Assembly: GCA_023418925.1 (NCBI GenBank)
Contig: JAEZYS010000003.1
Span: 186,001-250,000 of the forward strand
Reading direction: 5' to 3'
DNA from: Bacillota bacterium
GTDB lineage: Bacteria; Bacillota; Clostridia; Oscillospirales; Ruminococcaceae
DNA length: 64,000 nucleotides
Both the position numbers and the translations under genes were made by a program. Every line of letters begins with the position of its first letter. The stretch's first letter is position 1. This document shows positions 36,533 through 44,777 of the stretch, in pieces. Under the pieces are notes generated by a model. It was not told the origin of the DNA. It worked only from the letters and a program-made list of their open reading frames with translations, and ran no database searches.

Positions 36533-37456
36533 ATGAAAATTAAACAGATATTCCCCCTGGTGCTATGCGCTCTGATATGGGCGGGATATTATGTCGCAAG
36601 TCAGAAAGCAGTAAGCTTTATGTCAGTTTTCAATGTTGGAATTGTAATAAGGCTGATTACGCTGTTGCTTTTAACAGTAACACTACTTTTAAAAAAAGAA
36701 TTTCAGCAGGTTTTTAAAACTAAAAAAGCACTGAAAAGACTGATACTTATTGGAATAATGGGTTATCTTCTCGACCTGACAGCATTTATTGGTCTAAGCA
36801 TTTCAACTGCATCAAGCGGATCTGCTCTTTTAAAATGCGACATATTGTTTGTAAGTCTTATTTCTGTATTTATTTATAAACAGAAGTTTTCAAAAGCTGA
36901 CTGGTTATATACCTTTATAATGCTCCTGGGAGTATTTATGGTAATGAATGTTGATTTTAAAAACTTTCAATTTGCAAATGCGGGAAACATATTCTTTATA
37001 CTTAGCGCTTTGTTTGTTTCAATAAACGCATTTGTCATCAAAAGTGTTCAGCATGACAAAACAAATCCAGTTTCAAACAATGTCATTGCTTATTACAACA
37101 ACTTTGTCACAATGATATTATTTACGGTAACAGCACTTATAATGAACACCTTTTCGCAGTTTAAGCTTATATCAGAAAACAGAGTACTTCTGACAGCACT
37201 TATAATTGCAGGCTTCGGACAAACCTTTGTATATATTGTTTACTATAAAAATCTCAAAGCAAATCCCGTATGGCTGGTTAAAATATTCCTTTTACTTATG
37301 CCTGTATTTGTATCTGCAATATCGTTTATCTTGTTTAAGGAAAAACTTATGCTTATTCAGTATGCAGGAATTGCAGTTGTTCTTCTTGGCGCATTTGGGA
37401 TTCTGTCCGAACAAAAGAAAAGAGCAGTCAACCTTGCAAATGAAAGTGAAAAGTAG
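36533..37456 (+). CDS. EamA/DMT-family transporter
   Basis: The 307-residue membrane protein has about ten helices in two repeats, each like EamA (ALIWAGYYVASQKA in the first, IAVVLLGAFGIL near the end). Drug/metabolite transporters export amino acids, organic acids or sugars and their waste. Within this gene cluster it is a plausible exporter for an end product. It starts 18 bases after the Zn dehydrogenase and ends at the left edge of the third structured repeat. Confidence 0.85.
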   Translation: MKIKQIFPLVLCALIWAGYYVASQKAVSFMSVFNVGIVIRLITLLLLTVTLLLKKEFQQVFKTKKALKRLILIGIMGYLLDLTAFIGLSISTASSGSALLKCDILFVSLISVFIYKQKFSKADWLYTFIMLLGVFMVMNVDFKNFQFANAGNIFFILSALFVSINAFVIKSVQHDKTNPVSNNVIAYYNNFVTMILFTVTALIMNTFSQFKLISENRVLLTALIIAGFGQTFVYIVYYKNLKANPVWLVKIFLLLMPVFVSAISFILFKEKLMLIQYAGIAVVLLGAFGILSEQKKRAVNLANESEK

Positions 37457-37549
37457 AGTGACAGATACTTTTCATGCAGCTATCTATTCCTTTCTGCAAA
37501 TACAAAAGCAGGAATTGCATAATTGGAATAAATAGCACAAAGGAATGGA
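37457..37549 (+). repeat. Interspersed structured element, copy 3
   Basis: Outer arms 37479-37490 and 37525-37536 pair over 12 positions with one mismatch. The alternative pairing 37487-37497 with 37535-37545 (covering AAAGGAA) has one mismatch. The central CTGAAC hairpin of the other copies is missing and replaced by a short segment. It starts right after the EamA stop codon and runs into the ribosome site of the Fe dehydrogenase. Confidence 0.65.
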
Positions 37550-37556
37550 GATTAAT

Positions 37557-38678
37557 ATGGATAAAAAATTCAGATTTAATATGCCTGTCGATATCCGTTG
37601 TGAAAATGGATTGTCGAAAAAGCTTTCCGGTCTTATTAATGAAAAAAACATTCTAATCATTTCTGACCCATTTCTATATAATAACGGTACAGCTAAAAAT
37701 ATAGGAGATTCCCTTGAGGGTTCAAATGTTGAATATTTTTATGAAATTGAGCCTAATCCGTCTTGTGAAAGCGTAGATAAAGCCACTGAAAAAGCAAGGA
37801 GCATAAATGCAGGGGGCATAATAGGCATAGGCGGAGGAAGTGCCCTTGATGTATCAAAAATAGTTTCCTGTCTTGCTGCCGATGACGGAAGCATATATGA
37901 CTATTACAGCGGTGGGAAAATGTCGCTGTCAAAAAGGAAAACAAAGCTTATATGTATTCCCACAACAGCAGGAACAGGAAGCGAGGTTACAAACGTCGGA
38001 GTATTCACCAATAAAAAGGCAGGAATTAAAATGCCGATGGTGACTGATGAATTCTGGCCTGACATTTCAATAATAGACCCTGAGCTTACATATACTCTTC
38101 CACCGTCAGTAACGGCATCAACAGGAATGGACGCTTTTTGTCACGCTATTGAGGCATACTGGAACAAACAGTCACAGCCAATCTGTGATATGCTTTCAAT
38201 TGGTGCATTAAAGCTTATTCTTGAGAATATAAAAAAAGCCTATGACAATCCTGATGACAAGGATGCAAGAGGGGCAATGATTACAGCAAGCCTTATTGCA
38301 GGAATTTCGTTTAGTCAGACAAGAACCACAGGTATTCATGCATTAAGCTTTCCTCTTACAACAGAGTTTGGCGCAAGTCACGGAACAGCATGTTCAATAA
38401 CTCTTCCCGCATTTATTAAAAAAGCGAAGGAAGAAGCAGAGGATAAAATGCTTATTCTTTCAAAATATCTTGGTTTTGATACGATATATGAATTTTCCGA
38501 TGAAATTGAAAAGCTTATGATTAGTATGAATATGCCGGTAAGATTAAGTCAGATAGGGGTTAAAGAAAGTGACCTTTTACATATAGCAAAAACAGGTCTT
38601 AACGCTGCAATAATTCATCTTACACCTGCAGTAATGACTGAAGAAACAGTTTTAAATTTACTAAAATCTATATTATAG
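37557..38678 (+). CDS. Iron-containing alcohol dehydrogenase
   Basis: The 373-residue protein is a group III Fe-dependent dehydrogenase. The NAD motif is GIGGGSALDVSK, followed by IPTTAGTGSEVTN; metal ligands lie in GMDAFCHAIEAYW and in TGIHALSFPL and ASHGTACSI. Relatives reduce small aldehydes, including sulfoacetaldehyde and phosphonoacetaldehyde reductases. I use the ATG at 37557, six bases after GGAG; an in-frame ATG at 37545 lies within the AAAGGAATGGAG ribosome region. It could reduce an aldehyde fragment released by the transketolase or transaldolase. Confidence 0.88.
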   Translation: MDKKFRFNMPVDIRCENGLSKKLSGLINEKNILIISDPFLYNNGTAKNIGDSLEGSNVEYFYEIEPNPSCESVDKATEKARSINAGGIIGIGGGSALDVSKIVSCLAADDGSIYDYYSGGKMSLSKRKTKLICIPTTAGTGSEVTNVGVFTNKKAGIKMPMVTDEFWPDISIIDPELTYTLPPSVTASTGMDAFCHAIEAYWNKQSQPICDMLSIGALKLILENIKKAYDNPDDKDARGAMITASLIAGISFSQTRTTGIHALSFPLTTEFGASHGTACSITLPAFIKKAKEEAEDKMLILSKYLGFDTIYEFSDEIEKLMISMNMPVRLSQIGVKESDLLHIAKTGLNAAIIHLTPAVMTEETVLNLLKSIL

Positions 38679-38753
38679 CAGCAATTAATTTGTATATTAT
38701 CTGCGTCAGTAAAGTTACGGCAAATCGTAATTTTAAAGAAAGAGTGTGTTTTT

Positions 38754-39587
38754 GTGATAAATAAAGAAAAGATTTTAATGCTAAAGGAAAATGCCCGAAA
38801 AATTCGCAGTCTTACAATAGAATCCATTGGGAAATTGGGAGTAGGTCATATCGGAGGAGCATTATCCTTGTGTGAAGTATTGTCGGTACTATATTTTGAT
38901 GCAATGAACATTGATCCTAAAAACCCTAAGTTTGAGGAACGTGACCGCTTTGTTCTTTCAAAGGGCCACGGGGGACCAGCTGTTTACTCAACGCTTGCTC
39001 TCAGAGGATATTTTGATATTTCATTGCTTGATACCCTTAACAGACCTAATACAACACTTCCAAGCCATTGCGATATGAAACTTACGACAGGGATAGATAT
39101 GTCAACAGGCTCTCTCGGACAGGGATTTTCAGCTGCTACAGGTATGGCAGCTGCCGCTAAAGTCGATAAAAAACCGCTGTATATATACACTATTATAGGC
39201 GATGGTGAAAGCCAGGAGGGACAAATCTGGGAAGCAGCTATGTTTGCTGCCGGAAGAAAGCTTGACAACCTTATAGCATTTACTGATTACAATAAAATGC
39301 AGCTTGACGGGTTTATTGAGGACGTGAATGGTCTTTACCCTCTTGATAAAAAGTGGGAGGCTTTTGGTTGGTACGTCCAGACTGTTGGCGGGCATGATGT
39401 TGAAAAGATTCTTCATGCAATAGACAGTGCAAAGAAAATAACCCAAAAGCCAAGCATGATTATTCTTGATACGATTAAAGGAAAGGGCGGATATTTCTGC
39501 GAAAATATGCTTGCCTCACACAACTTGGCTATAACCGAGGAAGTCTGGAAAAAGGCCGTTGAAATTTTGGACGGGGAGGCAATTTAA
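38754..39587 (+). CDS. Second transketolase, N-terminal subunit (divergent)
   Basis: The 277-residue product binds TPP pyrophosphate as shown by GDGESQEGQIWEA. It differs from the housekeeping copy at 23719: GHPGG becomes GHIGG, and the GHPDMKHTPGVDMSSGSLGQG region becomes SHCDMK with TTGIDMSTGSLGQG. These residues line the substrate channel in transketolases, so another ketose may be used. The gene begins with GTG and its stop codon directly precedes the ATG of its partner. Confidence 0.9.
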   Translation: MINKEKILMLKENARKIRSLTIESIGKLGVGHIGGALSLCEVLSVLYFDAMNIDPKNPKFEERDRFVLSKGHGGPAVYSTLALRGYFDISLLDTLNRPNTTLPSHCDMKLTTGIDMSTGSLGQGFSAATGMAAAAKVDKKPLYIYTIIGDGESQEGQIWEAAMFAAGRKLDNLIAFTDYNKMQLDGFIEDVNGLYPLDKKWEAFGWYVQTVGGHDVEKILHAIDSAKKITQKPSMIILDTIKGKGGYFCENMLASHNLAITEEVWKKAVEILDGEAI

Positions 39588-40529
39588 ATGGTGCTTGAGG
39601 ATAGATGGCTGAGAGAAACCTATGTAGATTTACTGACTGATTATGCAAAAAAGGACGAAAGGCTTGTTATTGTCGAAGCTGATCTTATGAAAGCAGCAGG
39701 AACAACCCGATTCGGAAACGAATTCCCTGAAAGAACATTTAATGTTGGAATACAGGAAGCTAACATGATAGGAGTTGCAGCAGGAATGTCAGCAATGGGG
39801 AAAATCCCATTCACCCACACATTCACTCCGTTTTCAACGAGACGCTGCTGTGACCAGATTACTTTGTCGGTTGCATATGCAGGGCTTAACGTAAAGATTA
39901 TGGGAAGTGACCCTGGTGTAACTGCAGAACTGAACGGCGGGACGCATATGAGCATGGAGGACGTTGCAATTATGCGGAACATACCAGGAATGGTAATATT
40001 TGAGCCAACAGACAGCGAACAGCTTAAAAAAGCATTTCCGCAGGTAATGTATCACGAGGGACCAGTATACATAAGGCTTTTAAGAAGAAATGCAGTGAAG
40101 ATTTTTGATGAAAACTGTGAATTTGAACTTGGAAAGGGCGTTGTTCTTAAAGAGGGAACAGATGTTACCATTCTCGCAAGTGGAATTATGACCGCAGAGG
40201 CTCTTGATGCTTATGAAATTCTGAAAGAAAAAGGTATAAGTGCTGAAATAATAAACATTCATACAATAAAGCCGCTTGATACCGAGCTTATCTTGAAAAG
40301 CGTCAGAAAAACCGGAGTAGTTGTAACATGTGAGAATCATTCTATAATAAATGGTTTAGGATCAGCAGTTTCAGAATTCCTGATAGAAAATTATCCCGCT
40401 CCTCTTAAAAGAGTTGGCGTAAAAGATCATTTTGGTGAAGTAGGATTAACTGAATTCCTGAAAGAAAAATACGGCCTTAAAGCTCATAACATAGTAAGTT
40501 CTGCAGAGCAGGTTTTGAAATTGAAATAA
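39588..40529 (+). CDS. Second transketolase, C-terminal subunit (divergent)
   Basis: The 313-residue partner carries the catalytic Glu in VGIQEANMIGVAAGMS and the motif GSDPGVTAELNGGTHMS in place of THAGISVGEDGATHQ found in the housekeeping copy. That segment normally holds phosphosugar-contacting residues, so altered substrate use is plausible. It is directly adjacent to the N-terminal subunit gene (no bases between stop and ATG, GGGGAGG as ribosome site inside the upstream gene) and is followed by a structured repeat before the isomerase gene. Confidence 0.9.
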   Translation: MVLEDRWLRETYVDLLTDYAKKDERLVIVEADLMKAAGTTRFGNEFPERTFNVGIQEANMIGVAAGMSAMGKIPFTHTFTPFSTRRCCDQITLSVAYAGLNVKIMGSDPGVTAELNGGTHMSMEDVAIMRNIPGMVIFEPTDSEQLKKAFPQVMYHEGPVYIRLLRRNAVKIFDENCEFELGKGVVLKEGTDVTILASGIMTAEALDAYEILKEKGISAEIINIHTIKPLDTELILKSVRKTGVVVTCENHSIINGLGSAVSEFLIENYPAPLKRVGVKDHFGEVGLTEFLKEKYGLKAHNIVSSAEQVLKLK

Positions 40530-40544
40530 GTAGAGTAACTTGAA

Positions 40545-40650
40545 AAATAAATTATTCACCCAGCTATTTGCTCCTTTTAAAAAACAGTAGAAATTTTGTT
40601 TAGCTGAGCTCAGTTCAGGTTAAAGAAAGGAATAAATAGCAGAAAGGAAT
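40545..40650 (+). repeat. Interspersed structured element, copy 4
   Basis: Outer arms 40563-40574 and 40629-40640 pair over 12 positions with one mismatch and one G-U. The central hairpin CTGAGC-TCA-GTTCAG is at 40604-40618, with a G-U replacing A-U of copy 1. The right arm runs into AGAAAGGAA (40641-40649), the ribosome site of the isomerase gene ten bases on. The alternative pairing that hides this site is shorter than in copy 1. Confidence 0.7.
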
Positions 40651-40659
40651 TATATTACT

Positions 40660-41133
40660 ATGAAAAAAATAATTATCGGATCTGATAAATCAGGTTATTC
40701 CCTGAAGGAAACGGTTAAGGCACATCTCATTGAACAGGGATATGAAGTTACCGATTGTGGAACAACGGATATTGAAAAGCCTCTTCCATATTACGAAACT
40801 GCTGTGGCACTCGCTCAAAAAGTTCAATCCGGAGATTTTGAAAAGGGAATTTTAGTATGCGGTACAGGAATGGGAATGTCTGTGGTTGCGAACAAATTTA
40901 AGGGTGTTTATGCCGCAATATGCGAAAGTACCTATGCAGCCGAAAAGTCAAGAGCAATAAACGATGCAAATGTCCTTACTATGGGCGGCTGGATTACTGC
41001 TGATATTATGGGCTGTGAAATAACAGACAAATTTCTTTCAACTGAATTTACACAGGGACTTGAAGAATGGCGTCAGGAATTCTTAATAAATGCAAGAGCA
41101 AAAATAAAAGAAATAGAAAACACTATTTACTAA
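40660..41133 (+). CDS. RpiB/LacAB-family isomerase with altered active site
   Basis: The 157-residue protein has the RpiB fold signature, with CGTGMGMS containing the active Cys and the NDANVLTMGG strand. The usual DHxG near the N-terminus reads SDKSGY, so His is replaced by Lys, and the usual HND is IND, so the ring-opening His appears lost. It is therefore unlikely to be an ordinary ribose 5-phosphate isomerase. RpiB relatives include LacAB and the isomerase of the sulfosugar transketolase pathway. Its position after a divergent transketolase supports a role on an unusual aldose-ketose pair; this is inference. Confidence 0.82.
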   Translation: MKKIIIGSDKSGYSLKETVKAHLIEQGYEVTDCGTTDIEKPLPYYETAVALAQKVQSGDFEKGILVCGTGMGMSVVANKFKGVYAAICESTYAAEKSRAINDANVLTMGGWITADIMGCEITDKFLSTEFTQGLEEWRQEFLINARAKIKEIENTIY

Positions 41134-41163
41134 AATACCTAATAGAAAGATGAGGAAATAACT

Positions 41164-41838
41164 ATGAAATACTTCTTAGACAGTGCAAAGCTTGATGAAA
41201 TTGAATATGCTTATGAAAATTATTGTATAGATGGGATTACAACAAACCCACGTCATATTAAAAACAGCGGTAAGCCATTCATGCAGATTGTAAAGGATAT
41301 TGCCACATGGCTTAAGGAAAAGGATCTTGAAGGAAAGGACTTTCCGGTATCTTTTGAAATAGATCCAAACCTTAATAAATGGGAGGATATTTTCAATGCT
41401 GCAAAGGAGGTTTCAGCATATTCAAAGAATTATGCTATAAAGATTCCATGTACGGAACAGGGACTTATTGCCGCTAAAAAGCTTGAAGAAATTGGTGTAA
41501 GAACAAATATTACTCTTGTATTCTCACCGTCACAGGCAATTCCTGCTGCAAAGCTTGGAGCAAAATTCCTCTCACCTTTTGTTGGATGGAAGGAAAACAG
41601 CGGTGACGATGCTGAAGCATACATTAGAGCAATAGTAAACATTTATAAGGAAAAGCAATTTAAAACTGAAATTATCGTTGCTGCTGTAAGAAACGGAAAG
41701 CAAATTGCGGCATTCGCTGAAATGGGTGCTGATATCGTTACTTGTGGACTTGATGTATATAAATCAAGTATTGAGCATCCGTTTACAAGCTATGGAATAG
41801 GTGTATTCTGCGAAGCTTGGAATTCAACAGCAAAATAA
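41164..41838 (+). CDS. Transaldolase, short FSA/TalC type
   Basis: The 224-residue protein is a single TIM barrel of the fructose-6-phosphate aldolase/TalC group. The Schiff-base lysine is in NYAIKIPCTEQGL, and the family's early Asp lies in YFLDSAKLDEI with the TTNP motif as ITTNPRHI. It could cleave or transfer a dihydroxyacetone unit. Two different transaldolase-family genes in a row are unusual. It starts 30 bases after the isomerase, and GGAGG for the next gene lies across its stop codon. Confidence 0.87.
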   Translation: MKYFLDSAKLDEIEYAYENYCIDGITTNPRHIKNSGKPFMQIVKDIATWLKEKDLEGKDFPVSFEIDPNLNKWEDIFNAAKEVSAYSKNYAIKIPCTEQGLIAAKKLEEIGVRTNITLVFSPSQAIPAAKLGAKFLSPFVGWKENSGDDAEAYIRAIVNIYKEKQFKTEIIVAAVRNGKQIAAFAEMGADIVTCGLDVYKSSIEHPFTSYGIGVFCEAWNSTAK

Positions 41839-41851
41839 GGAGGTAATATAT

Positions 41852-42922
41852 ATGATCGAATATAAAGGAAAGCTTCACGAAACTGTAGCAAGATTCCCCG
41901 ACACCGACATCTGGATGGATTCCTGCGGCGAGGAAGAACTTAATTATGGACTTGAAAGAGGAATTGTGGGTGCAACAAGCAATCCAATAATTGTGGGAAG
42001 TGTTATAAAAAATGAACTTTCTGTTTGGGAAAAGAGAATAAGAGAGCTTATTTGTGAAATTCCTGATGCGTTAGAAGACGATATTGCATGGGAGCTTATT
42101 CACGAAATAGGAAGATTGAGAAGTAAAAAGCTTCTTCCTGTATTTAAAAAGACAAATGGCAAAAAAGGACGTCTTTCTATTCAGACAAACGCAAAATTCT
42201 ACCGGAGTAAGGATAAAATGGTTGAACAGGCATTAGTGCTTAACTCTCTAGGTGAAAACATGCAAATAAAAATGCCTGCATGCAAAGCTGGAATTGAGGC
42301 AATGGAAGAGGTTACATATCGTGGTGTAAGCGTAAATGCAACAGTTTCTTTTACAGTTGCACAAGCTGTTGCTGTTGCAGAGGCTGTTGAAAGAGGACTT
42401 AAACGTCGTGAGGCAGAGGGTCTTGACGTTGAACAAATGTCACCGATTTGCACCATTATGATAGGACGTACAGATGACTGGATGAAACAGAGTGCTTCCG
42501 AAACAGGAGCAGTTATAATGCCTGAGGCTTTGGAATGGGCAGGAGTTGCTGTAATGAAAGAGGCATACCGCATTTATAACCAAAGAGGCTATAGAACAAG
42601 ACTTCTTACTGCGGCAAACCGAAATCAATATCACTGGTCGGAATTTATAGGCGGTAATCTTGCACAGACAATTAATTATAGCTGGCATAAGCGTCTTAAT
42701 GCATGTGATGTTAAGGTCGTTTCAAGAATAGATAATCCCGTTGAAGAGAAGTATATGACAGAGCTTAATAAGCTTCAAGAATTTAAAAAATCCTATGACG
42801 AAAACGGCATGAAAATAGAGGATTTTGAAAATTACGGTGGTTTTAAAGCAACTCTTTCAACCTTTATTTCCGGATATGATGATTTATGTAAATTAATTCG
42901 AAAATACATGATAGAAGGCTAA
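41852..42922 (+). CDS. Transaldolase family protein, long type
   Basis: From ATG 41852, after AAGGAGG (41837-41843), the product has 356 residues, nearer the TalB/Tal-like size. It carries the early Asp in DTDIWMDSCGEEEL, the motif GATSNPIIV, and a probable Schiff-base Lys in MQIKMPACKAGIEA. The C-terminal part, with NYGGFKATLSTFISGYDDL, may close over the active site. With the short transaldolase, the split transketolase and the isomerase, it could handle carbon fragments of a sugar entering through the ABC importer. Its exact substrates are unknown. Confidence 0.82.
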   Translation: MIEYKGKLHETVARFPDTDIWMDSCGEEELNYGLERGIVGATSNPIIVGSVIKNELSVWEKRIRELICEIPDALEDDIAWELIHEIGRLRSKKLLPVFKKTNGKKGRLSIQTNAKFYRSKDKMVEQALVLNSLGENMQIKMPACKAGIEAMEEVTYRGVSVNATVSFTVAQAVAVAEAVERGLKRREAEGLDVEQMSPICTIMIGRTDDWMKQSASETGAVIMPEALEWAGVAVMKEAYRIYNQRGYRTRLLTAANRNQYHWSEFIGGNLAQTINYSWHKRLNACDVKVVSRIDNPVEEKYMTELNKLQEFKKSYDENGMKIEDFENYGGFKATLSTFISGYDDLCKLIRKYMIEG

Positions 42923-43178
42923 TGTATATCACCTTAACAATGATTTTTAAGCAGAGGTTTAGTAATTATTATTGGGTATATAAACAATCACATTTAAAAC
43001 AATATCCATCATTTTCTCATAATTCAGAGAGTCGTAGGTACATTACTTACGGGGGTGTTTATATTTTTAAAGATAATTAATGGTACACACTTTTTCATGA
43101 ATTAAGCCATTTGCAAACCATTTGATTACCTTTAAACAAAAATTGTACTAACCATAAAAAACAGACAAAGACAAAAAG
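42923..43178. other. Intergenic, no gene seen
   Basis: This AT-rich stretch after the transaldolase gene holds no ORF or clear terminator that I can support. It marks the end of the catabolic locus and the start of a region of decayed fragments. Confidence 0.4.
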
Positions 43179-43302
43179 CACCTCCTATGGTATAATAGAA
43201 ACCATAGGAGGTGTTGTTATGCAAATATTCCGATTGTCGTTAGTATACTTTGCTGCTAAAACACATAGGTATCAATTAAGTGCAAAAGAGCAATTACAAT
43301 AA
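43179..43302 (+). mobile_element. Hairpin-led mini-ORF, possible mobile-element end
   Basis: A perfect 13-bp inverted repeat (43179-43191 with 43201-43213) contains TATAAT in its loop and GGAGGTG, the ribosome site, in its 3' arm. An ATG at 43219 opens a 27-codon ORF (MQIFRLSLVYFAAKTHRY onward) that stops at 43302. I do not recognise the peptide. The layout, with the ribosome site hidden in a stem, recalls the left ends of some insertion sequences and is similar in plan to the remnant at 29193. Confidence 0.35.
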
Positions 43303-43379
43303 TGATTTTAAAGAAAAAGTATGGAGTTTTAGTTGTACAGCCCCGATTTGCATGCAATCAGCTCTTATAGAGCTATTAT

Positions 43380-43406
43380 AAGACCACTGCTTCAAGCGGT
43401 GGTCTT
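43380..43406 (+). terminator. Strong hairpin terminator
   Basis: AAGACCACTGC (43380-43390) pairs with GCGGTGGTCTT (43396-43406) with one mismatch and a TTCAA loop, followed by TTTTGAATT. Confidence 0.7.
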
Positions 43407-43419
43407 TTGAATTAATTTA

Positions 43420-43733
43420 TTATTGCATGTGATGAGGTTTAAGCCTATATACTTTTTCAATTTCATGTTTATTCGGCATTACTTTTAATGCACCGTGTCT
43501 TGTTGTGATAATTGCTGCTGCATTTGCAAAAAGAAGCATTTCGTTTTTGATGCCATATTTTTGTTTCTTACAAAGAAGTATGCAGCCATTGATGAAAACA
43601 AAATAATAAATACAATACTTATTGAAGTAATTAACAAAGAATATCCGAATGCACGTACATAGTTCATTTCCTTAAAAGCAGATATATAATTCTCAAATGT
43701 AATACCTTTTGGATCTACTATTTGAAAAAACAT
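43420..43733 (-). pseudogene. Fused remnants: MalG-like ABC permease and PfkB kinase tail
   Basis: On the minus strand, 43733 to about 43560 reads ITFENYISAFKEMNYVRAF and FIILFSSMAAYFFV, typical of the N-terminal half of a sugar ABC permease of the MalG group. In another frame, 43544-43420 reads FANAAAAIITTRHGALKVMPN, typical of the C-terminus of a PfkB sugar kinase, ending at a stop. The two pieces were joined by deletion. They may be relics of a sugar uptake operon once adjacent to the intact catabolic genes. Confidence 0.6.
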
Positions 43734-43914
43734 TAGAAAAACGTAGAAAAACAGCAGAGATTTTTCAGAATAAATTCGATGAGTAAGTTATTATAAAATG
43801 AATAATGTCTATTTCTCGATAGATTAATTATTTGTACTGACTATACTGTAACAAAGCACCGGCACTGGAAGTATTTTGCTTTGGCTTAATTCTGCTGATT
43901 TTATCTTGGAGAAA

Positions 43915-44018
43915 GTAAAAGCCTTGACATTACCGTATACGGTGAACCAATATGCTTTATTTTTTTCTTTATTAAAGACCCTAATGGCCTTAATGTTCAG
44001 TTTTTTCAGCAAAAGTAG
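43915..44018 (+). pseudogene. Remnant of a VOC/glyoxalase-fold protein
   Basis: The frame ending at 44018 reads VYGEPICFIFFFIKDPNG then LNVQFFQQK and stop, like the C-terminus of VOC superfamily proteins (consensus around KDPDGN). Upstream the frame is broken by stops and there is no start, so only a fragment is left. Confidence 0.35.
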
Positions 44019-44135
44019 TTTTTGTTATTAAGCATAATATGGATAATTAATTTGTAAATGATGAGACCATTGTAGGATTTATCTAATGGAGAAACATCTC
44101 CACCATATAAAACTTAAATACAAATATCATGTGGT

Positions 44136-44168
44136 AAAAAGCTTCAAGCGTAATGCTTGAAGCTTTTT
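44136..44168. terminator. Bidirectional terminator
   Basis: A perfect 14-bp stem (44136-44149 with 44155-44168), loop GTAAT, with A and T runs at both ends. It serves the GNAT gene on the minus strand. Confidence 0.8.
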
Positions 44169-44169
44169 G

Positions 44170-44688
44170 TTATGCTATATATTCACTTCTAAGTAGTGCA
44201 TAAACGTACTTGTCGTCATATTTTTCTTGATCTTCGTACTTTGGACCATGTTCCAAATGCGTAGCCTCTTTTCTCATCTTAAGACGTTCTACTAATTTAA
44301 TTGACTTTTCATTTCTACCATTGATTTGAGCAATGATTCGTCGGACACCAAGACTTCTGAATGCATAGTCAATCATGCCTTTAGCACTTTCATATGCATA
44401 CCCTTTTCCTTGATATCTTCTGTTAAATGTGTATCCTAATTCGTAACTGCCGTGTTTTCCCTTAGAAAAATATAGCTTGCCAATTACTTTATTTTCCAGA
44501 ACCACAGCAAAAAACTCCTCGCTTACTGAGAAATTGATTGCTTCCTGAACGCACGCTTCTTTGGTGAAGGGATCATATGGTTCAAAGTATGTAACCTCTT
44601 TGTCAGTTAGTATTTCAGCAAGATCATCACAATCTTCTGGCATAAACTTTCTTACAAGCAAACGCTCTGTTGTGAATATAGGTTCCAT
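44170..44688 (-). CDS. GNAT N-acetyltransferase, RimJ/RimL type
   Basis: The 172-residue protein starts MEPIFTTERLLVRKF, the typical opening of RimJ/RimL-like acetyltransferases that modify protein N-termini or small amines. The acetyl-CoA-binding motif appears as NRRYQGKGYAYESAKGMI, and the C-terminal strand contains NEKSIKLVERLKMRKEA. Its target is unknown. It stands alone, ended by the bidirectional terminator, and is divergent from the gene at 44870. Confidence 0.88.
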   Translation of the reverse strand: MEPIFTTERLLVRKFMPEDCDDLAEILTDKEVTYFEPYDPFTKEACVQEAINFSVSEEFFAVVLENKVIGKLYFSKGKHGSYELGYTFNRRYQGKGYAYESAKGMIDYAFRSLGVRRIIAQINGRNEKSIKLVERLKMRKEATHLEHGPKYEDQEKYDDKYVYALLRSEYIA

Positions 44689-44777
44689 TTACTTTCCTCC
44701 GCTTTATATTTTTTTACCAATTATATCAGATTAATACATAATAGTCAACTTTAAATAGAGTAAAAAAACGTATTGAT

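Noticed and set aside
43824..44012. Minus-strand 62-residue ORF
   Set aside because: The opposite strand shows a VOC C-terminal fragment; the minus frame has no ribosome site or family likeness.
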